Positions 52,902-62,449 of a stretch of 64,000 bases of DNA are shown here, piece after piece. Where the stretch lies: NCBI GenBank assembly GCA_016712175.1, contig JADJRQ010000002.1, positions 62,001 to 126,000 on the forward strand, given 5' to 3'. Both the position numbers and the translations under genes were made by a program. The notes below the pieces were generated by a model that was given only the letters and a program-made list of their open reading frames with translations, ran no database searches and was not told where the DNA came from. The number at the start of each line of letters is the position of its first letter. Position 1 is the stretch's first letter. Origin of the DNA: Solirubrobacterales bacterium. GTDB lineage: Bacteria > Actinomycetota > Thermoleophilia > Solirubrobacterales > 70-9.

Positions 52902-53450
52902 ATGCCTGTGAAAACAGTCCGAAATGTCAGTGCCGCCTTGCTCATTGCCGTTTCGCTGGCCGTTGTCGGCTGCGGATCGTCCGATGATGATTCGTCTCCA
53001 GCTACTGATTCAACCGGGACCACCGCTCCGGCGACTTCGTCATCGACTACTGGTGATCCACGCCCGCGGATTTCAGATGAAGCTGCTGCTGCCTACGACG
53101 CCGCAGCCAACAAATACAACGCCCTCAACGACGAAAACGTCGCGAAGATCAACTCTTCGGCTGATCCTTCGGGCAACATCGACCCGGACGTATTCCAGGA
53201 GGCCTCAAGCAACATCCGCGACGGGCTTTTCAATTTCGATGCAGAGGTACGGACGATCGACCTCGGAGGTTACGAAGTCGAGCGCAACGCCCTTCTGGAG
53301 GCAATCGGCACGCACATCGCGGTCTACGACGCGATCAATGCGGCGAATGGAGCCCAGGAGATCGCGGCCCAGTCCGCGGCCTTGGGCGCCTCCACCGCGG
53401 ACTTCAAGAAAGCGAGTGCGGCGATGCTGAACGCGCTGAACAACGGCTGA
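52902..53450 (+). CDS. Putative lipoprotein
   Basis: 182 residues from ATG at 52902, preceded by GGGGGAAGGG. The signal ends in a lipobox (SLAVVGC) with Cys near residue 24, then a Ser/Thr/Asp-rich linker. The mature domain is helical and Ala-rich (DEAAAAYDAAANKYNALNDE, ALLEAIGTHIAVYDAINAAN). I recognise no family; it is probably anchored to the outer face of the membrane. Confidence 0.75.
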   Translation: MPVKTVRNVSAALLIAVSLAVVGCGSSDDDSSPATDSTGTTAPATSSSTTGDPRPRISDEAAAAYDAAANKYNALNDENVAKINSSADPSGNIDPDVFQEASSNIRDGLFNFDAEVRTIDLGGYEVERNALLEAIGTHIAVYDAINAANGAQEIAAQSAALGASTADFKKASAAMLNALNNG

Positions 53451-53694
53451 GCTTCAACCCCTGGCCGCGACAGCTTCGTGCTGGACTCTTCAAGGAAGAC
53501 GAAGGTGGAACTGACGTTGATTACCCCCCACCGGGGCCGATCGACGTCACTTCGGCCTCGCGTCTGGCTTGAAATATTGCATCGGTCTTTGCCGGACGAT
53601 GGGCGGCCAAGTCCGCTTCATCCGCTATCGGGTGAGGGGCTCGCGTTCGCCGGGAAAGGTTGCTAAAGCGGACCCAAAGGTGTTTGATGGACTT

Positions 53695-55366
53695 ATGCTT
53701 AAAATTCGTGCTGGTCTCGCCCCGTCCGCCCTGCTGTTGATTCTGGCCGGAGTTCTGGCCTTTTCGCCGGGAGCGACCGCAAAGCCGAAGGGGTTCAGCT
53801 TCGGCACCGCCACCGGTGACGTCAGCGCCAAATCGGCAATCTTCTGGGCCCGGGCCAACCGGCAGGGCAAGACGCGAATCAAGATCACCGGACTCAAGCA
53901 CCGCTTCGGCAAGTGCTCGTTCAGGAAGGCAGCGAAGCGATTCATCGTCAAGGCCAAGAAGTCGAACAACCTGACTGTCCAGAAGAAGGTTGGCCACCTG
54001 CGGCCGAACACGAAATACAAGTATCGGTTCTATGACGAACGGACGGCGGAGCGCCCGTGGCAAGTTCAAGACGCCGCCCAAGCATGCCCGGACCAAAACG
54101 ATCCGCTTTGCGCTCGCCGGTGACCAGGACGCCCGGCCGGTCCCGGGTGGCTCCGAGCCCTACTGGAACAACTTCCAGGTCTGGCAGCGGATCAAGGAGC
54201 AGGACAACGACTTCAACGTGCTGATGGGCGACACCATCTATTCCGACACCGAAGTTCCCGGCTACAAGCTGGATGACGTCGCCGTTTCGGTCAAGCAGAA
54301 GTGGGCCGCCTACAAGACTAACCTCCGCAACAACCGCTGGGCAAACACACGCGGGACGGCTTCCTACTACGCACACTGGGACGACCACGAATTCCTCAAT
54401 GACTTTTCGAAAGAAGAGGACGTCTACCCCTACAGCAACGAAGGTGTGCCGCAAGGCGAGACCAAAATCGACGGCGAGCAGCTCTACAAGCAGGGCGTCC
54501 GGGCGTTCACCGACTACAACCCTGTCAGCTACAGCAAGGAAGACGGGATCTACCGGTCGGAGCGCTGGGGCAAGAACCTCGAGATCTTCTTCCTCGATGA
54601 ACGCTCCTTCCGCTCGGCCAACGCCGACTACGGCGGCGTCTGCGACAACCCGTCCGGCAGTGGCAATCCGGACCTGGCGCCGACCGCTCCGCAGAGCACG
54701 CGTAGCGTCTTCGCGGCCCTGATCCCGGCGCTGGCAAACCCGATCTCCCAGGCCTGCCTCGACAAGATCAACGATCCGAGCCGGACCATGCTCGGCTCCC
54801 GGCAACTCGGCCAGTTCAAGGAGGCGATCAAGAACTCGAAGGCCACCTTCAAGGTGATCTTCAACGAGGTGCCGATCCAGCAGTACTACGCCTTGCCCTT
54901 CGACCGCTGGGAGGGCTTTGAAGCAGAGCGAAAGGCCCTCCTCCACTACCTGGAAGACAACGTCAAGAACGCGGTCTTCCTGACCACCGATGTGCACGCT
55001 GCCCTGGTCAACAACGCCCGCTACAACACGCTGGGTCCGGATGGGGTCCAGGATTCGAACATGATGGATGTGACCAGCGGCCCGGTCGCCACCGAGAACT
55101 ACAACGGCGAGATCAATACGGCCACCGGATCGGACTCTTCCGGTCCGCTGATCCAGAGTGTCTTCCTGAAGTCGCCGCCTCCGGTCGGGGTCGGCATGCA
55201 GTGCGCCTCCACTGACCAGTTCGGCTACGCCGAGGTCGAGGTAGCCAGCGACAAGCTGACGATCGACTTGCTTGACGACAAGGACCAGGCAGTGCTCGAC
55301 ACCGGCAACGTTGCGGGCAGCCCAGACGCGCCGCCCTGTTCGAAAGTCGTGCTTGAGGCCAAGTAG
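53695..55366 (+). CDS. PhoD-like alkaline phosphatase, one frameshift
   Basis: A PhoD-like phosphatase of about 557 residues once one frameshift near 54035-54055 is repaired. ATG at 53695 opens a signal peptide (LLLILAGVLAFSPGATA), then a fibronectin-like N-domain (GFSFGTATGDVSAKSAIFWA). The catalytic domain holds FALAGDQDARPVPGG, VLMGDTIYSDTEV, YYAHWDDHEFLND, IFFLDERSFRS and TTDVHAALVNN, matching PhoD metal ligands. The first frame ends in FYDERTAERPWQVQDA; the other continues RGKFKTPPKHARTKTIR, so one base is gained or lost. Confidence 0.85.
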
Positions 55367-55420
55367 CCCGCAAGGAACGAATCGAGATGGCGTAGGGCCG
55401 GCACCCGATCGGGCGCCTGC

Positions 55421-55819
55421 CTAACCGCCTGCTGCGACAGCTTTGTGTCCGGCGTCTTCGAGGAACGCAATAACTGTGTCGCGATGGTCCCCCTGGAGTT
55501 CGATCCGCCCGTTCTTGGCGGTTCCACCCACGCCGCATCGTTTCTTCAGTTGTTGGGCCAGCGCCTTCAGGTCGGATTCCGGAAGCCTGATGTCGGTGAC
55601 CGTCGTGACCGCCTTGCCTTTTCTACCGGCGATTTCCCGCCTCACCTTCATGCGGCTCCCTTGAGCAGCCTTAGCCGCCGGCTGCGACCGCTTATTCTGC
55701 TTCCGGCTCGACCTGCGGCCAGTCCCCTCGGGCGATTTGCGAAAGTCACCGCCATCACTCGACCAGACCAGTTCAGAATCGTCCCTGTCCACGGGCGGTA
55801 CCTTATCCGGCAGCCTCAA
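55421..55819 (-). CDS. yciH: SUI1/YciH-family translation factor
   Basis: 132 residues from TTG at 55819; GTG at 55792 (VDRDDSELVWSSDGGD) would also fit and gives the more usual length. The SUI1 domain is KGKAVTTVTDIRLPESDLKA, KKRCGVGGTAKNGRIELQGD and FLEDAGHKAVAAGG. The CGVGGT loop and GRIELQGDHR are eIF1-like. It monitors start-codon choice in archaea and eukaryotes; its bacterial role is unclear. Confidence 0.88.
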   Translation of the reverse strand: MRLPDKVPPVDRDDSELVWSSDGGDFRKSPEGTGRRSSRKQNKRSQPAAKAAQGSRMKVRREIAGRKGKAVTTVTDIRLPESDLKALAQQLKKRCGVGGTAKNGRIELQGDHRDTVIAFLEDAGHKAVAAGG

Positions 55820-55898
55820 ACAGAGGCTGATACCAACGTGAGCCTGTGAATCCTTTGAAGTTCGCTGGACGTCGACCAGGTTCCAGCTACAGCCTGAC

Positions 55899-57137
55899 TC
55901 AGGCGTTCAGCCGCACCGGCAGGGTTCGCAGCTGGTTGACAAACCCGGAGACGACGTACTTCGGCTCGCCATTCAATTCCATCTTCGGGAAGCGGTTCAT
56001 CGTTTCTTCGATCAGGGTGTTGAGCTCCAGGCGGGCCAGTGCTGATCCCAGGCAGAAGTGACTGCCTCCTGCACCGAAGGCCTGGTGCTCGGGGTTCCGG
56101 GTGACGTCGAAGGTGTCGGCGTTCTCGTACCGGGACTCGTCGCGGTTGGAAGAGACGTACCACATGACCACCTTGTCGCCGGCCTTGATCGGCTGCCCCA
56201 GAAGCACCGTGTCCTTGGTGGCAGTCCGGCGGAAGTGGGCGAAGGCGGGGAACATACGAAGAGCCTCTTCGACCGTGGATGAAACCAGTGACATGTCGTC
56301 GAGTAGCTGTTGTCGCTGGCTGTCGTCCTCGAGCAGCGCCCTCATCGCGCTGCAATATGTCGCCTTGGTGCTGTCGTTGCCGGCGGCCATCAGGAGGAAG
56401 AAACCCATGACGATCTCGTGCTCCTCAAGCTTCCCGCCGTCGATTTCCGCATGGACGAGCACGCTGGTCAGGTCGTCGGTCGGGTTCTCCCGGCGATCGG
56501 CGATCAATTTGCTGCAGCGCTCGAAGACTTCGGGCATGTCACGCTCCATCACTGACTGCACACCTTCGGGGTTGACCTCGGGATCGTTCGCGCCGAGGAT
56601 GGTGTTCATCAGGCGGGCCCAAATCACGTCATCATCAGGCGGCAATCCCATGAAGCTGCCGATGACGCGTGCGACCACCGGCTGGGCGACATCGTCGACC
56701 AGGTCGCAGGTCTCCCGGCCTTCGAGCCGGTCAAGGACATCGCGCACGATCCCGCGGATCTCGTCTTCGTGCATGCCGATCCGCTTGGGAGTGAATCCAC
56801 GCTGGAAGAGCGCCTTGATGCGGTCGTGCTTCGGTGGATCCATCGCGATGAACATCGAGCGCATCACGTCGAGCGGCATGATCACATTGGTCGTAGCGGT
56901 GATACCACCGAGCTCTGACGAGTAAGTCTTCCAGTCGAGGCTGACCTCACGGACTCCGTCCGCAGTTGTCACCGACCAGTAGCCCTCTTCGTCCGGATAG
57001 TCCGGCATGTCGGGTGACCAGTGGACCGGGCATTCGTTTCGCAACCGCTTGAACATCTCGTTGGGCGGTCCGTCAGCCCAGTCCGCTTCGTGAAAAACCA
57101 CAATGTCGTCGAACTGGGTGCTGGAATCGTCTGGCAT
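55899..57137 (-). CDS. Cytochrome P450
   Basis: 412 residues from ATG at 57137, just after GGAGG; the longer open start is rejected for that reason. It has a bacterial class I P450 layout: I helix LLMAAGNDSTKATYC (with the oxygen-activating AGxxxT), the ExxR Glu/Arg of VEEALRMFPAF, and the haem loop FGAGGSHFCLGSALARLE with the Cys ligand. Substrate unknown. No ferredoxin or reductase gene is adjacent. Confidence 0.93.
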   Translation of the reverse strand: MPDDSSTQFDDIVVFHEADWADGPPNEMFKRLRNECPVHWSPDMPDYPDEEGYWSVTTADGVREVSLDWKTYSSELGGITATTNVIMPLDVMRSMFIAMDPPKHDRIKALFQRGFTPKRIGMHEDEIRGIVRDVLDRLEGRETCDLVDDVAQPVVARVIGSFMGLPPDDDVIWARLMNTILGANDPEVNPEGVQSVMERDMPEVFERCSKLIADRRENPTDDLTSVLVHAEIDGGKLEEHEIVMGFFLLMAAGNDSTKATYCSAMRALLEDDSQRQQLLDDMSLVSSTVEEALRMFPAFAHFRRTATKDTVLLGQPIKAGDKVVMWYVSSNRDESRYENADTFDVTRNPEHQAFGAGGSHFCLGSALARLELNTLIEETMNRFPKMELNGEPKYVVSGFVNQLRTLPVRLNA

Positions 57138-57257
57138 GCGGTTCCTCCGGAGAGCTTGGCTGGTTGCGGACCACCCTACCGGGCTCCCGTTCACCCACGT
57201 CAGGCCTGTCGAGGGCGCCCCGTCGGCGCCCTCTCCGGCCAATCACTTTTGTGTCTT

Positions 57258-57470
57258 CTATTCCTTGTCGTACTTGAAGGAAACTCCGAGCCGTACCCGG
57301 AACTCGGCGATCTTGCCGTCAACGATGGTCACGTCCTCTCGGGTGACCTCGGCGATCCGCAGGTCGCGTACGGTCTGGCTCACGGCCTCGACGGCGTTGC
57401 GCGCCGCCTGTTCCCATGAGTCCGAGCTGACTCCGACTACTTCGGTTACGCGGTAAACGCTTTCTGCCAT
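57258..57470 (-). CDS. Dodecin
   Basis: 70 residues, the usual dodecin length. MAESVYRVTEVVGVSSDSWE opens with the family strand-helix, and REDVTIVDGKIAEFRVRLGV, then SFKY, completes the beta sheet. Dodecins assemble as dodecamers that store flavins or CoA. It lies downstream of the small membrane protein gene at 57634-57810 on the same strand. Confidence 0.92.
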   Translation of the reverse strand: MAESVYRVTEVVGVSSDSWEQAARNAVEAVSQTVRDLRIAEVTREDVTIVDGKIAEFRVRLGVSFKYDKE

Positions 57471-57633
57471 GTGACTGTCCTCCTCGGTTGTGACTGGAGA
57501 TCCATCTCCCGCAACCGAAAAGCCTCCGACCGCAGAAAGAAGGTCCTAACTGAGCCTACTCCGGCAGAACCTTCCTCACGCGAACACGTTCAGCGATCGA
57601 CAGAAGCTGTCCCCCGGGGCTCCAGCGTTTCGA

Positions 57634-57810
57634 TCAAAAGATCAGCGTGACCAGGCCCACGACCAGCAGTACGGCGAGAATCCCGGCGCCGACTTTCAGG
57701 GCCGGACCGGAGATGAAGATGTCCGGCGAACCGGTGGCCTCGTTGTCGATCCCCAGTTCTTCCATCTCTTCCTGAATTTCTTCCGGCGTCTCAACGTGAT
57801 TGTGTTCCAT
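57634..57810 (-). CDS. Small membrane protein with acidic N-terminus
   Basis: 58 residues, below usual length cut-offs: MEHNHVETPEEIQEEMEELG is acidic and helical, followed by ALKVGAGILAVLLVVGLVTL, a single membrane helix ending in IF at the stop. The family is unknown; it is probably a membrane-bound regulatory or stress peptide. The clean ATG-to-TGA frame and clear topology support it. Confidence 0.55.
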   Translation of the reverse strand: MEHNHVETPEEIQEEMEELGIDNEATGSPDIFISGPALKVGAGILAVLLVVGLVTLIF

Positions 57811-57901
57811 ACGGCCAGCCTATTCGCTGCCCGGTTTGGCCGCAGTTGCCAACGATTGCGAATTGCGGACGCTGTCCTGCCGCTCCGGCTACGATCAGAC
57901 C

Positions 57902-58255
57902 ATGATCACTGGACTAGATTTCGTCGCCGTCCCGTCAACCGATTCTCAGCGCAGCCGGGATTTCTATGTCGGCACACTTGGCCTGAGACCCGACTCGAAA
58001 TCAGACTTTGAGTTCTGGGTCGGGGAAACCTGCTTCGGCATCTGGGAACCCGTGTCCCAGGGGATGGAGTTCACGCCCGGCTCCATGTCACACCTCGCCC
58101 TTCATGTCGATGACATTGAAGCCACCAGGGCCGACCTCGAAACCAAAGGTGTCGAGTTCCAGGGCGACAACTTCGACACCGGTGTCTGCAAGATGGCGCT
58201 TTTTGCCGATCCGGACGGCAACGGCGTGATGCTGCACCACCGCTACGCGGACTGA
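57902..58255 (+). CDS. VOC-family protein
   Basis: 117 residues from ATG at 57902. MITGLDFVAVPSTDSQRSRD, FYVGTLGL and HLALHVDDIEATRADLETKG are the two module starts, ending LFADPDGNGVMLHHRY. These are glyoxalase/bleomycin-resistance folds; the reaction is unknown. Unrelated in position to the tandem VOC pair at 16271. Confidence 0.87.
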   Translation: MITGLDFVAVPSTDSQRSRDFYVGTLGLRPDSKSDFEFWVGETCFGIWEPVSQGMEFTPGSMSHLALHVDDIEATRADLETKGVEFQGDNFDTGVCKMALFADPDGNGVMLHHRYAD

Positions 58256-58473
58256 AGTCGACTAAAAACACCGGTTCTTTCATAAACCGGACTCATCCCG
58301 AACACGACGTTTTTGAGCATATTTCAGGCGATGTTCAGTATTCCGATTTCAATAAACGTCTGGTACTTGGCATATACAGCGGGATAAATAGGTTCGTACG
58401 AGAAATCTGAACTTGCACTTGCGAACATCCGTGTTTAGCTGTATGTTCCCTTTCAGAAACACTGCTTGGCCCA

Positions 58474-59310
58474 ATGTCGTCGGGCTCTAGGGCAGCACAT
58501 TCGTCGGAGCGCAACCCTGAGGAGAAGCTAAACACTGTGGCGACCAATACTTATTCACCGAATCAGCGTGATCGAAGTGGAGTCGGCCAGCACCTGGCTG
58601 CAGAAAACAAGCTTTGGGAGGCAAGGGACACGGATCCCCGGGCCCGTGAAGAACTCATGGAGCGCTATCTGCCTTTCGCCCGGAGCCTCGCCTCCCGTTA
58701 CCGCGGGGCAAACGAATCCTTCGACGACCTCGTCCAGGTCGCTTCTGTCGGTCTGGTCAATGCAGTCAACCGGTACGAGCCGGAAAACGGCACCCCTTTT
58801 GCCGCCTTCGCCTCCCCCACGATTCTCGGAGAGCTGAAGCGTTACTTCCGTGACCGGGTCTGGATGGTCCGGGTTCCCCGCGGTCTCCAGGAGAACATTC
58901 GCACCGTGGAATCCAGTTCCAATGACCTCGGCGCAGAGTTCCGCCGCCCTCCCACCGTTCAAGAGATTGCCGAGCACACCGGAATGGAGCCCTCCCAGGT
59001 CGACGAAGTTCTGGTCGCGAAACTGGAACGGACGCCCGTCTCCCTCGACCAGCCCGACGACGACGAAGGCAACACCCCTGAGCAACGGGTGGGTGCCATG
59101 GACCCGAACTTCGACCTGGTCGAGGATCAGGACGAGATCCGCGAAGCGATGTCGGAGCTTTCTTCGGTCGAACGGCGCGTACTGCGGCTGCGCTTCATCG
59201 AAGACATGACCCAGTCCGAGATCGCCGAGCGCATCGGCTACTCGCAGATGCATGTCTCCCGGCTGCTGAAGCGCAGCCTCGAACAACTCAAGGCCAAAAC
59301 CGCCCACTAA
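58474..59310 (+). CDS. Sigma-70 family factor, SigB/SigF-like
   Basis: 278 residues from ATG at 58474; a GTG at 58537, after a GGAG, is an alternative start that removes 21 residues of low complexity. Region 2 is RYLPFARSLASRYRGANESF, DDLVQVASVGLVNAV and FAAFASPTILGELKRYFRD. Region 3 has RRPPTVQEIAEHTGMEPSQV, and region 4 is LRLRFIEDMTQSEIAERIGY, SQMHVSRLL. This three-region form without region 1.1 is the general-stress/sporulation group. No anti-sigma gene is adjacent. Confidence 0.9.
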   Translation: MSSGSRAAHSSERNPEEKLNTVATNTYSPNQRDRSGVGQHLAAENKLWEARDTDPRAREELMERYLPFARSLASRYRGANESFDDLVQVASVGLVNAVNRYEPENGTPFAAFASPTILGELKRYFRDRVWMVRVPRGLQENIRTVESSSNDLGAEFRRPPTVQEIAEHTGMEPSQVDEVLVAKLERTPVSLDQPDDDEGNTPEQRVGAMDPNFDLVEDQDEIREAMSELSSVERRVLRLRFIEDMTQSEIAERIGYSQMHVSRLLKRSLEQLKAKTAH

Positions 59311-59339
59311 GCGTCAGCCGGTACGCCGGTCCCAGAGGG

Positions 59340-60029
59340 TCAGTCCGGATCGACTGGCATCTCCCGACGTACTTCACCGGGCGATTTGTCCCTCCGCATG
59401 CCGATGAAGACGGGGTGCCGGAGTCGGGAGTCAGTCGTCCATTCGGAGAATTCGAGCTTGAGCCAGTCGTGGTTGGCCCGGCCGCCCCGGTACGGACTGT
59501 CGAGGCGCTTGACGACCAGGCCTTCGAGTCCCTGTTCGGCAGTAGCCTCCAGGGTCGACTCGATGTCGACCACCACATAGTCAGGGGTCTGCCAACTGCG
59601 TCCAGTCAGGTTCAGGGCCTCAAGCCGTTCGCGCCGCTCCTTGTATGGCAAGGGCCTCAAGTCTTCGCCTTCGGCCTGGAGCAAGTCGAAGATCACGAAG
59701 GTGGCGGCGTAGCTCCTGGCCGTCTGCCCACGGCCTTGATCGCCGTCTTGGCGGAGGCGCTTCTGGATTCGCTGGAAATCGGGTGCGCCGTTCTCGTCGA
59801 ATGCGACCAGCTCGCCATCGAGGATCGTGCCTTCGACTCCGGGCACTGAAGCCAACGGACCGATCTCGGGAAAGAGTTGGGTGATGTCATTCAGGTTGCG
59901 TCCCTGCAAGCGCAAGACGCCGTCCTCCACGAAAGCGATCGCCCGAACCCCGTCCCACTTGATCTCGGTCGCCCAGTTCTCGGATGTGGAAGGAGCCTCA
60001 GCCAGCTTTGCCTTCATCGGCTCGATCAC
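59340..60029 (-). CDS. LigD-type ATP-dependent DNA ligase lacking the OB-fold core
   Basis: 229 residues. The nucleotidyltransferase domain has the adenylation motif EIKWDGVRAIAF with catalytic Lys, ILDGELVAFDENG, FVIFDLLQAEG and GLVVKRLDSPY. In LigD enzymes the OB domain follows, ending in a motif like VEFTEWTxDGRLRHPSFxG. Here HDWLK is joined directly to LEFSEWTTDSRLRHPVFIG, so about 80-90 residues of the OB fold appear deleted in frame. It may still adenylate but should be poor at sealing. It converges on the sigma gene. Confidence 0.8.
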   Translation of the reverse strand: MIEPMKAKLAEAPSTSENWATEIKWDGVRAIAFVEDGVLRLQGRNLNDITQLFPEIGPLASVPGVEGTILDGELVAFDENGAPDFQRIQKRLRQDGDQGRGQTARSYAATFVIFDLLQAEGEDLRPLPYKERRERLEALNLTGRSWQTPDYVVVDIESTLEATAEQGLEGLVVKRLDSPYRGGRANHDWLKLEFSEWTTDSRLRHPVFIGMRRDKSPGEVRREMPVDPD

Positions 60030-60218
60030 GTCGGGCGTGTTCTGATGGATCCTCTCACTGGCCGGGCGACATTCATGTCCCAGGCATCTGGCTTGGATAT
60101 CGATATCTAAAGGCGCAGTACCCCGTGAGCCTGGAATTACTCCGAATACGGCAGATTCGTTTGAAGAGTGAAAGGCCAGCGGGAGGCGGAAGAAGCCCCG
60201 TCGTCGGATTAGTGCCCC

Positions 60219-62126
60219 TCAGGGCTCGATTACCGGGAACCACATGCTGAACCTGTCCATCAGCGAAAAGATCTCGATAAGCGGTGCCGGATCGGGTTCC
60301 ACCGTCACCTCGCCCGACTCGATCGAATCTTCGATCGTCAGCTCATTGGCGACGATCCGGTTGAGGACCTCTCTGGTCGTCGTCACTTCGGCGTCAGCGT
60401 TGTCGGAGCGGCGCTCGTACGAATGGCTGAGCGAACCATTGGCCAGTCTCAGAACCGCCTCCTCCCTGGTATCGGTGACGGTCAGATTCAGCGTGATCTC
60501 CCGCCCGGCCGCCTTTGGACCGTTCAGGCGGATCCCCAGGTAGTTGATGATCATCGGCAGGGTAAGTGCGCGAATCGTGTCGGGGCTGCCGGTTCCGACT
60601 TCGAACGGCAGCGTCATGGTTCCGAGACGCAACTCCTGGGCGCCGTTCAGGAATGCGTTGCGCCAGGTCGACGATTCGGTCTGGTAGCCCATCTGTTCGA
60701 GGGCGTCGGCGGTGAGTTCCCTCGCCTCATGGTTCTTCGGATCGGCAAAGACCACGTGGTTCATCACTTCCGCCACCCAGCGGTATTCGCCGGCTTCGAA
60801 TGATTCACGCGCCTTTCGGATTACTTCATCGGGTCCGCCCATGAACTCCACATACTTCGACCCGGCCTCGACCGGCGGCAGCCCGTGAAGGTGCGCCGGG
60901 TTGCCGTCGTAGGCACCGAGGTATTTGGCGTAAGTGGCCTTGACGTTGTGATTGATCGTGCCGTAGTACTCCCGCAGCGCCCAGGGGGTGGCGAGCGACT
61001 CCGGGAGTGCGACCATCTCGCCGATCTCCTCCGGCACGTGGCCGTGGTTGGCCAGCCGCAAGGTTTCGTCGCTGATGTAGCGGTAGGCATCGCGGCCCTT
61101 GCTGAGCATCTCGACGATGCGGTCCTGACCCCAGACCGGCCAGTGGTGCATCCCGTACATGACTTCGGAATCCGCAGACCAGCGGTCGATCGTCTCATTC
61201 AGGTAGTGCGACCAGGCCTGGGGATCACGGATCTGGGCTCCGCGGATGGCGTAGGTGTTGTGGAGGGTGTGGGTGCAGTTCTCGGCCGCAGTAACCGCCT
61301 TCAACTCCTCGATATACCAGTGCATCTCGGCCGGAGCCTCGGTATCTGGCGTCGGCATGAACTCGAAAGTGAGCCCGTCGATCACCATGCGCTGCCTGGC
61401 CTCGGTGATGTGGTCGGTCGGTGCGATCAGAGTCACCGTCCCGAGCGAGACGCCGGTGCCGAGTCCGACTCCCACCGTCCCCTTCGGGTCAGCGGCAAGC
61501 AGTCCGCCGAACTGGAACATCGCCCGGCGGGTCATGACGTTGCCGGCCATCACGTTCTCGGAGACGGCCGACTCGAGGAAGCCCTCCGGCGCAATGATCC
61601 TGGTGCGGCCCGCGAGCACATCGGCTTCGTCGACCACTCCGCGCACTCCGCCGTAGTGGTCAACGTGACTGTGCGAGTGGATGACCGCAACCACCGGCTT
61701 CTTCGGCCGGTGCGCGAAATAGAGATCCATCGCAGCCTTTGCGGTCTCGGAAGAGATCAGCGGGTCGACCACGATGAGGCCGGTGTCGCCTTCAATGATC
61801 GTCAGGTTGGAGACGTCGAGGTTACGCACTTGATAGAGCCGGTCGACGACCTTGAAAAGCCCGCCCTTGGCGACGAGCGAACCCTGGCGCCAGAGGCTGG
61901 GGTTGACCGTCGCGGGAGCTTCGGAGCCTTTTTCGATGAAGTTCAGGCGGTGCGGGTCGAAGACCCAGTCGCCATCTTCTTTCAGAACCGGGCCGTCGGC
62001 CAGCGGAGCGATGAACCCACGGGTCGCTTCCTCGAAGTCCCGTTTGTCCTCGAAAGGCAACTGGTCGATCACCGCGGCATTCCGGTCCCTGGTGATTGCC
62101 GTCGCGTCTTTTCTCGGATCGTCCAC
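60219..62126 (-). CDS. Alkyl sulfatase (SdsA/BDS1-like)
   Basis: About 635 residues from GTG at 62126, which follows GAGGAG; the frame is open to 62183. The MBL active site is VIHSHSHVDHYGGVRGVV with further ligands in IIAPEGFLESAVSENV and LHNTYAIRGAQIRD. The dimerisation helix region (HNVKATYAKYLGAYDGNPAH) and a C-terminal SCP2-like domain complete a linear alkyl sulfatase. It would release sulfate from alkyl sulfates such as SDS. It may be exported, but no signal peptide is clear. Confidence 0.85.
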   Translation of the reverse strand: MDDPRKDATAITRDRNAAVIDQLPFEDKRDFEEATRGFIAPLADGPVLKEDGDWVFDPHRLNFIEKGSEAPATVNPSLWRQGSLVAKGGLFKVVDRLYQVRNLDVSNLTIIEGDTGLIVVDPLISSETAKAAMDLYFAHRPKKPVVAVIHSHSHVDHYGGVRGVVDEADVLAGRTRIIAPEGFLESAVSENVMAGNVMTRRAMFQFGGLLAADPKGTVGVGLGTGVSLGTVTLIAPTDHITEARQRMVIDGLTFEFMPTPDTEAPAEMHWYIEELKAVTAAENCTHTLHNTYAIRGAQIRDPQAWSHYLNETIDRWSADSEVMYGMHHWPVWGQDRIVEMLSKGRDAYRYISDETLRLANHGHVPEEIGEMVALPESLATPWALREYYGTINHNVKATYAKYLGAYDGNPAHLHGLPPVEAGSKYVEFMGGPDEVIRKARESFEAGEYRWVAEVMNHVVFADPKNHEARELTADALEQMGYQTESSTWRNAFLNGAQELRLGTMTLPFEVGTGSPDTIRALTLPMIINYLGIRLNGPKAAGREITLNLTVTDTREEAVLRLANGSLSHSYERRSDNADAEVTTTREVLNRIVANELTIEDSIESGEVTVEPDPAPLIEIFSLMDRFSMWFPVIEP

Positions 62127-62239
62127 AGGTCTCCTCGTCCTCGTTTCACGGCCACTTCGCCACCGCTCTATTACCGTCCGCACAATAACGCCCGCGCGCG
62201 TTCCAGACCGAAAATTTCCCGCCCGGCTAAGGTTGCGGG

Positions 62240-62449
62240 GTGGCCGACGACAAACTCAAACAGAACCGCGATGGATCGACGATCGACTCGAACCAGTACG
62301 TCGCCCTGATCCTGGCCATCGCCGTGCCGATCATCGGCCTGCTGTTCGGGATCTACCTGAAGACTGGACGCAACGAGTTCGCTGACCGGATCATCATCGT
62401 CTCGCTGGTCTCGCTGGTCATCTGGACCTGCCTGATCCTTTTCATCTAG
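62240..62449 (+). CDS. Small membrane protein
   Basis: 69 residues from ATG at 62240 (GTG just upstream in the same frame region is possible). Two hydrophobic helices (YVALILAIAVPIIGLLFGIY and IIIVSLVSLVIWTCLILFI) follow a polar N-terminus. Its last 8 bases overlap the convergent methyltransferase gene. Family unknown. Confidence 0.65.
   Translation: MADDKLKQNRDGSTIDSNQYVALILAIAVPIIGLLFGIYLKTGRNEFADRIIIVSLVSLVIWTCLILFI

Noticed and set aside
58270..58289. Hairpin ccggtt/aaccgg after the VOC gene as a terminator
   Set aside because: Short stem, long loop and no T tract; not strong enough to list.
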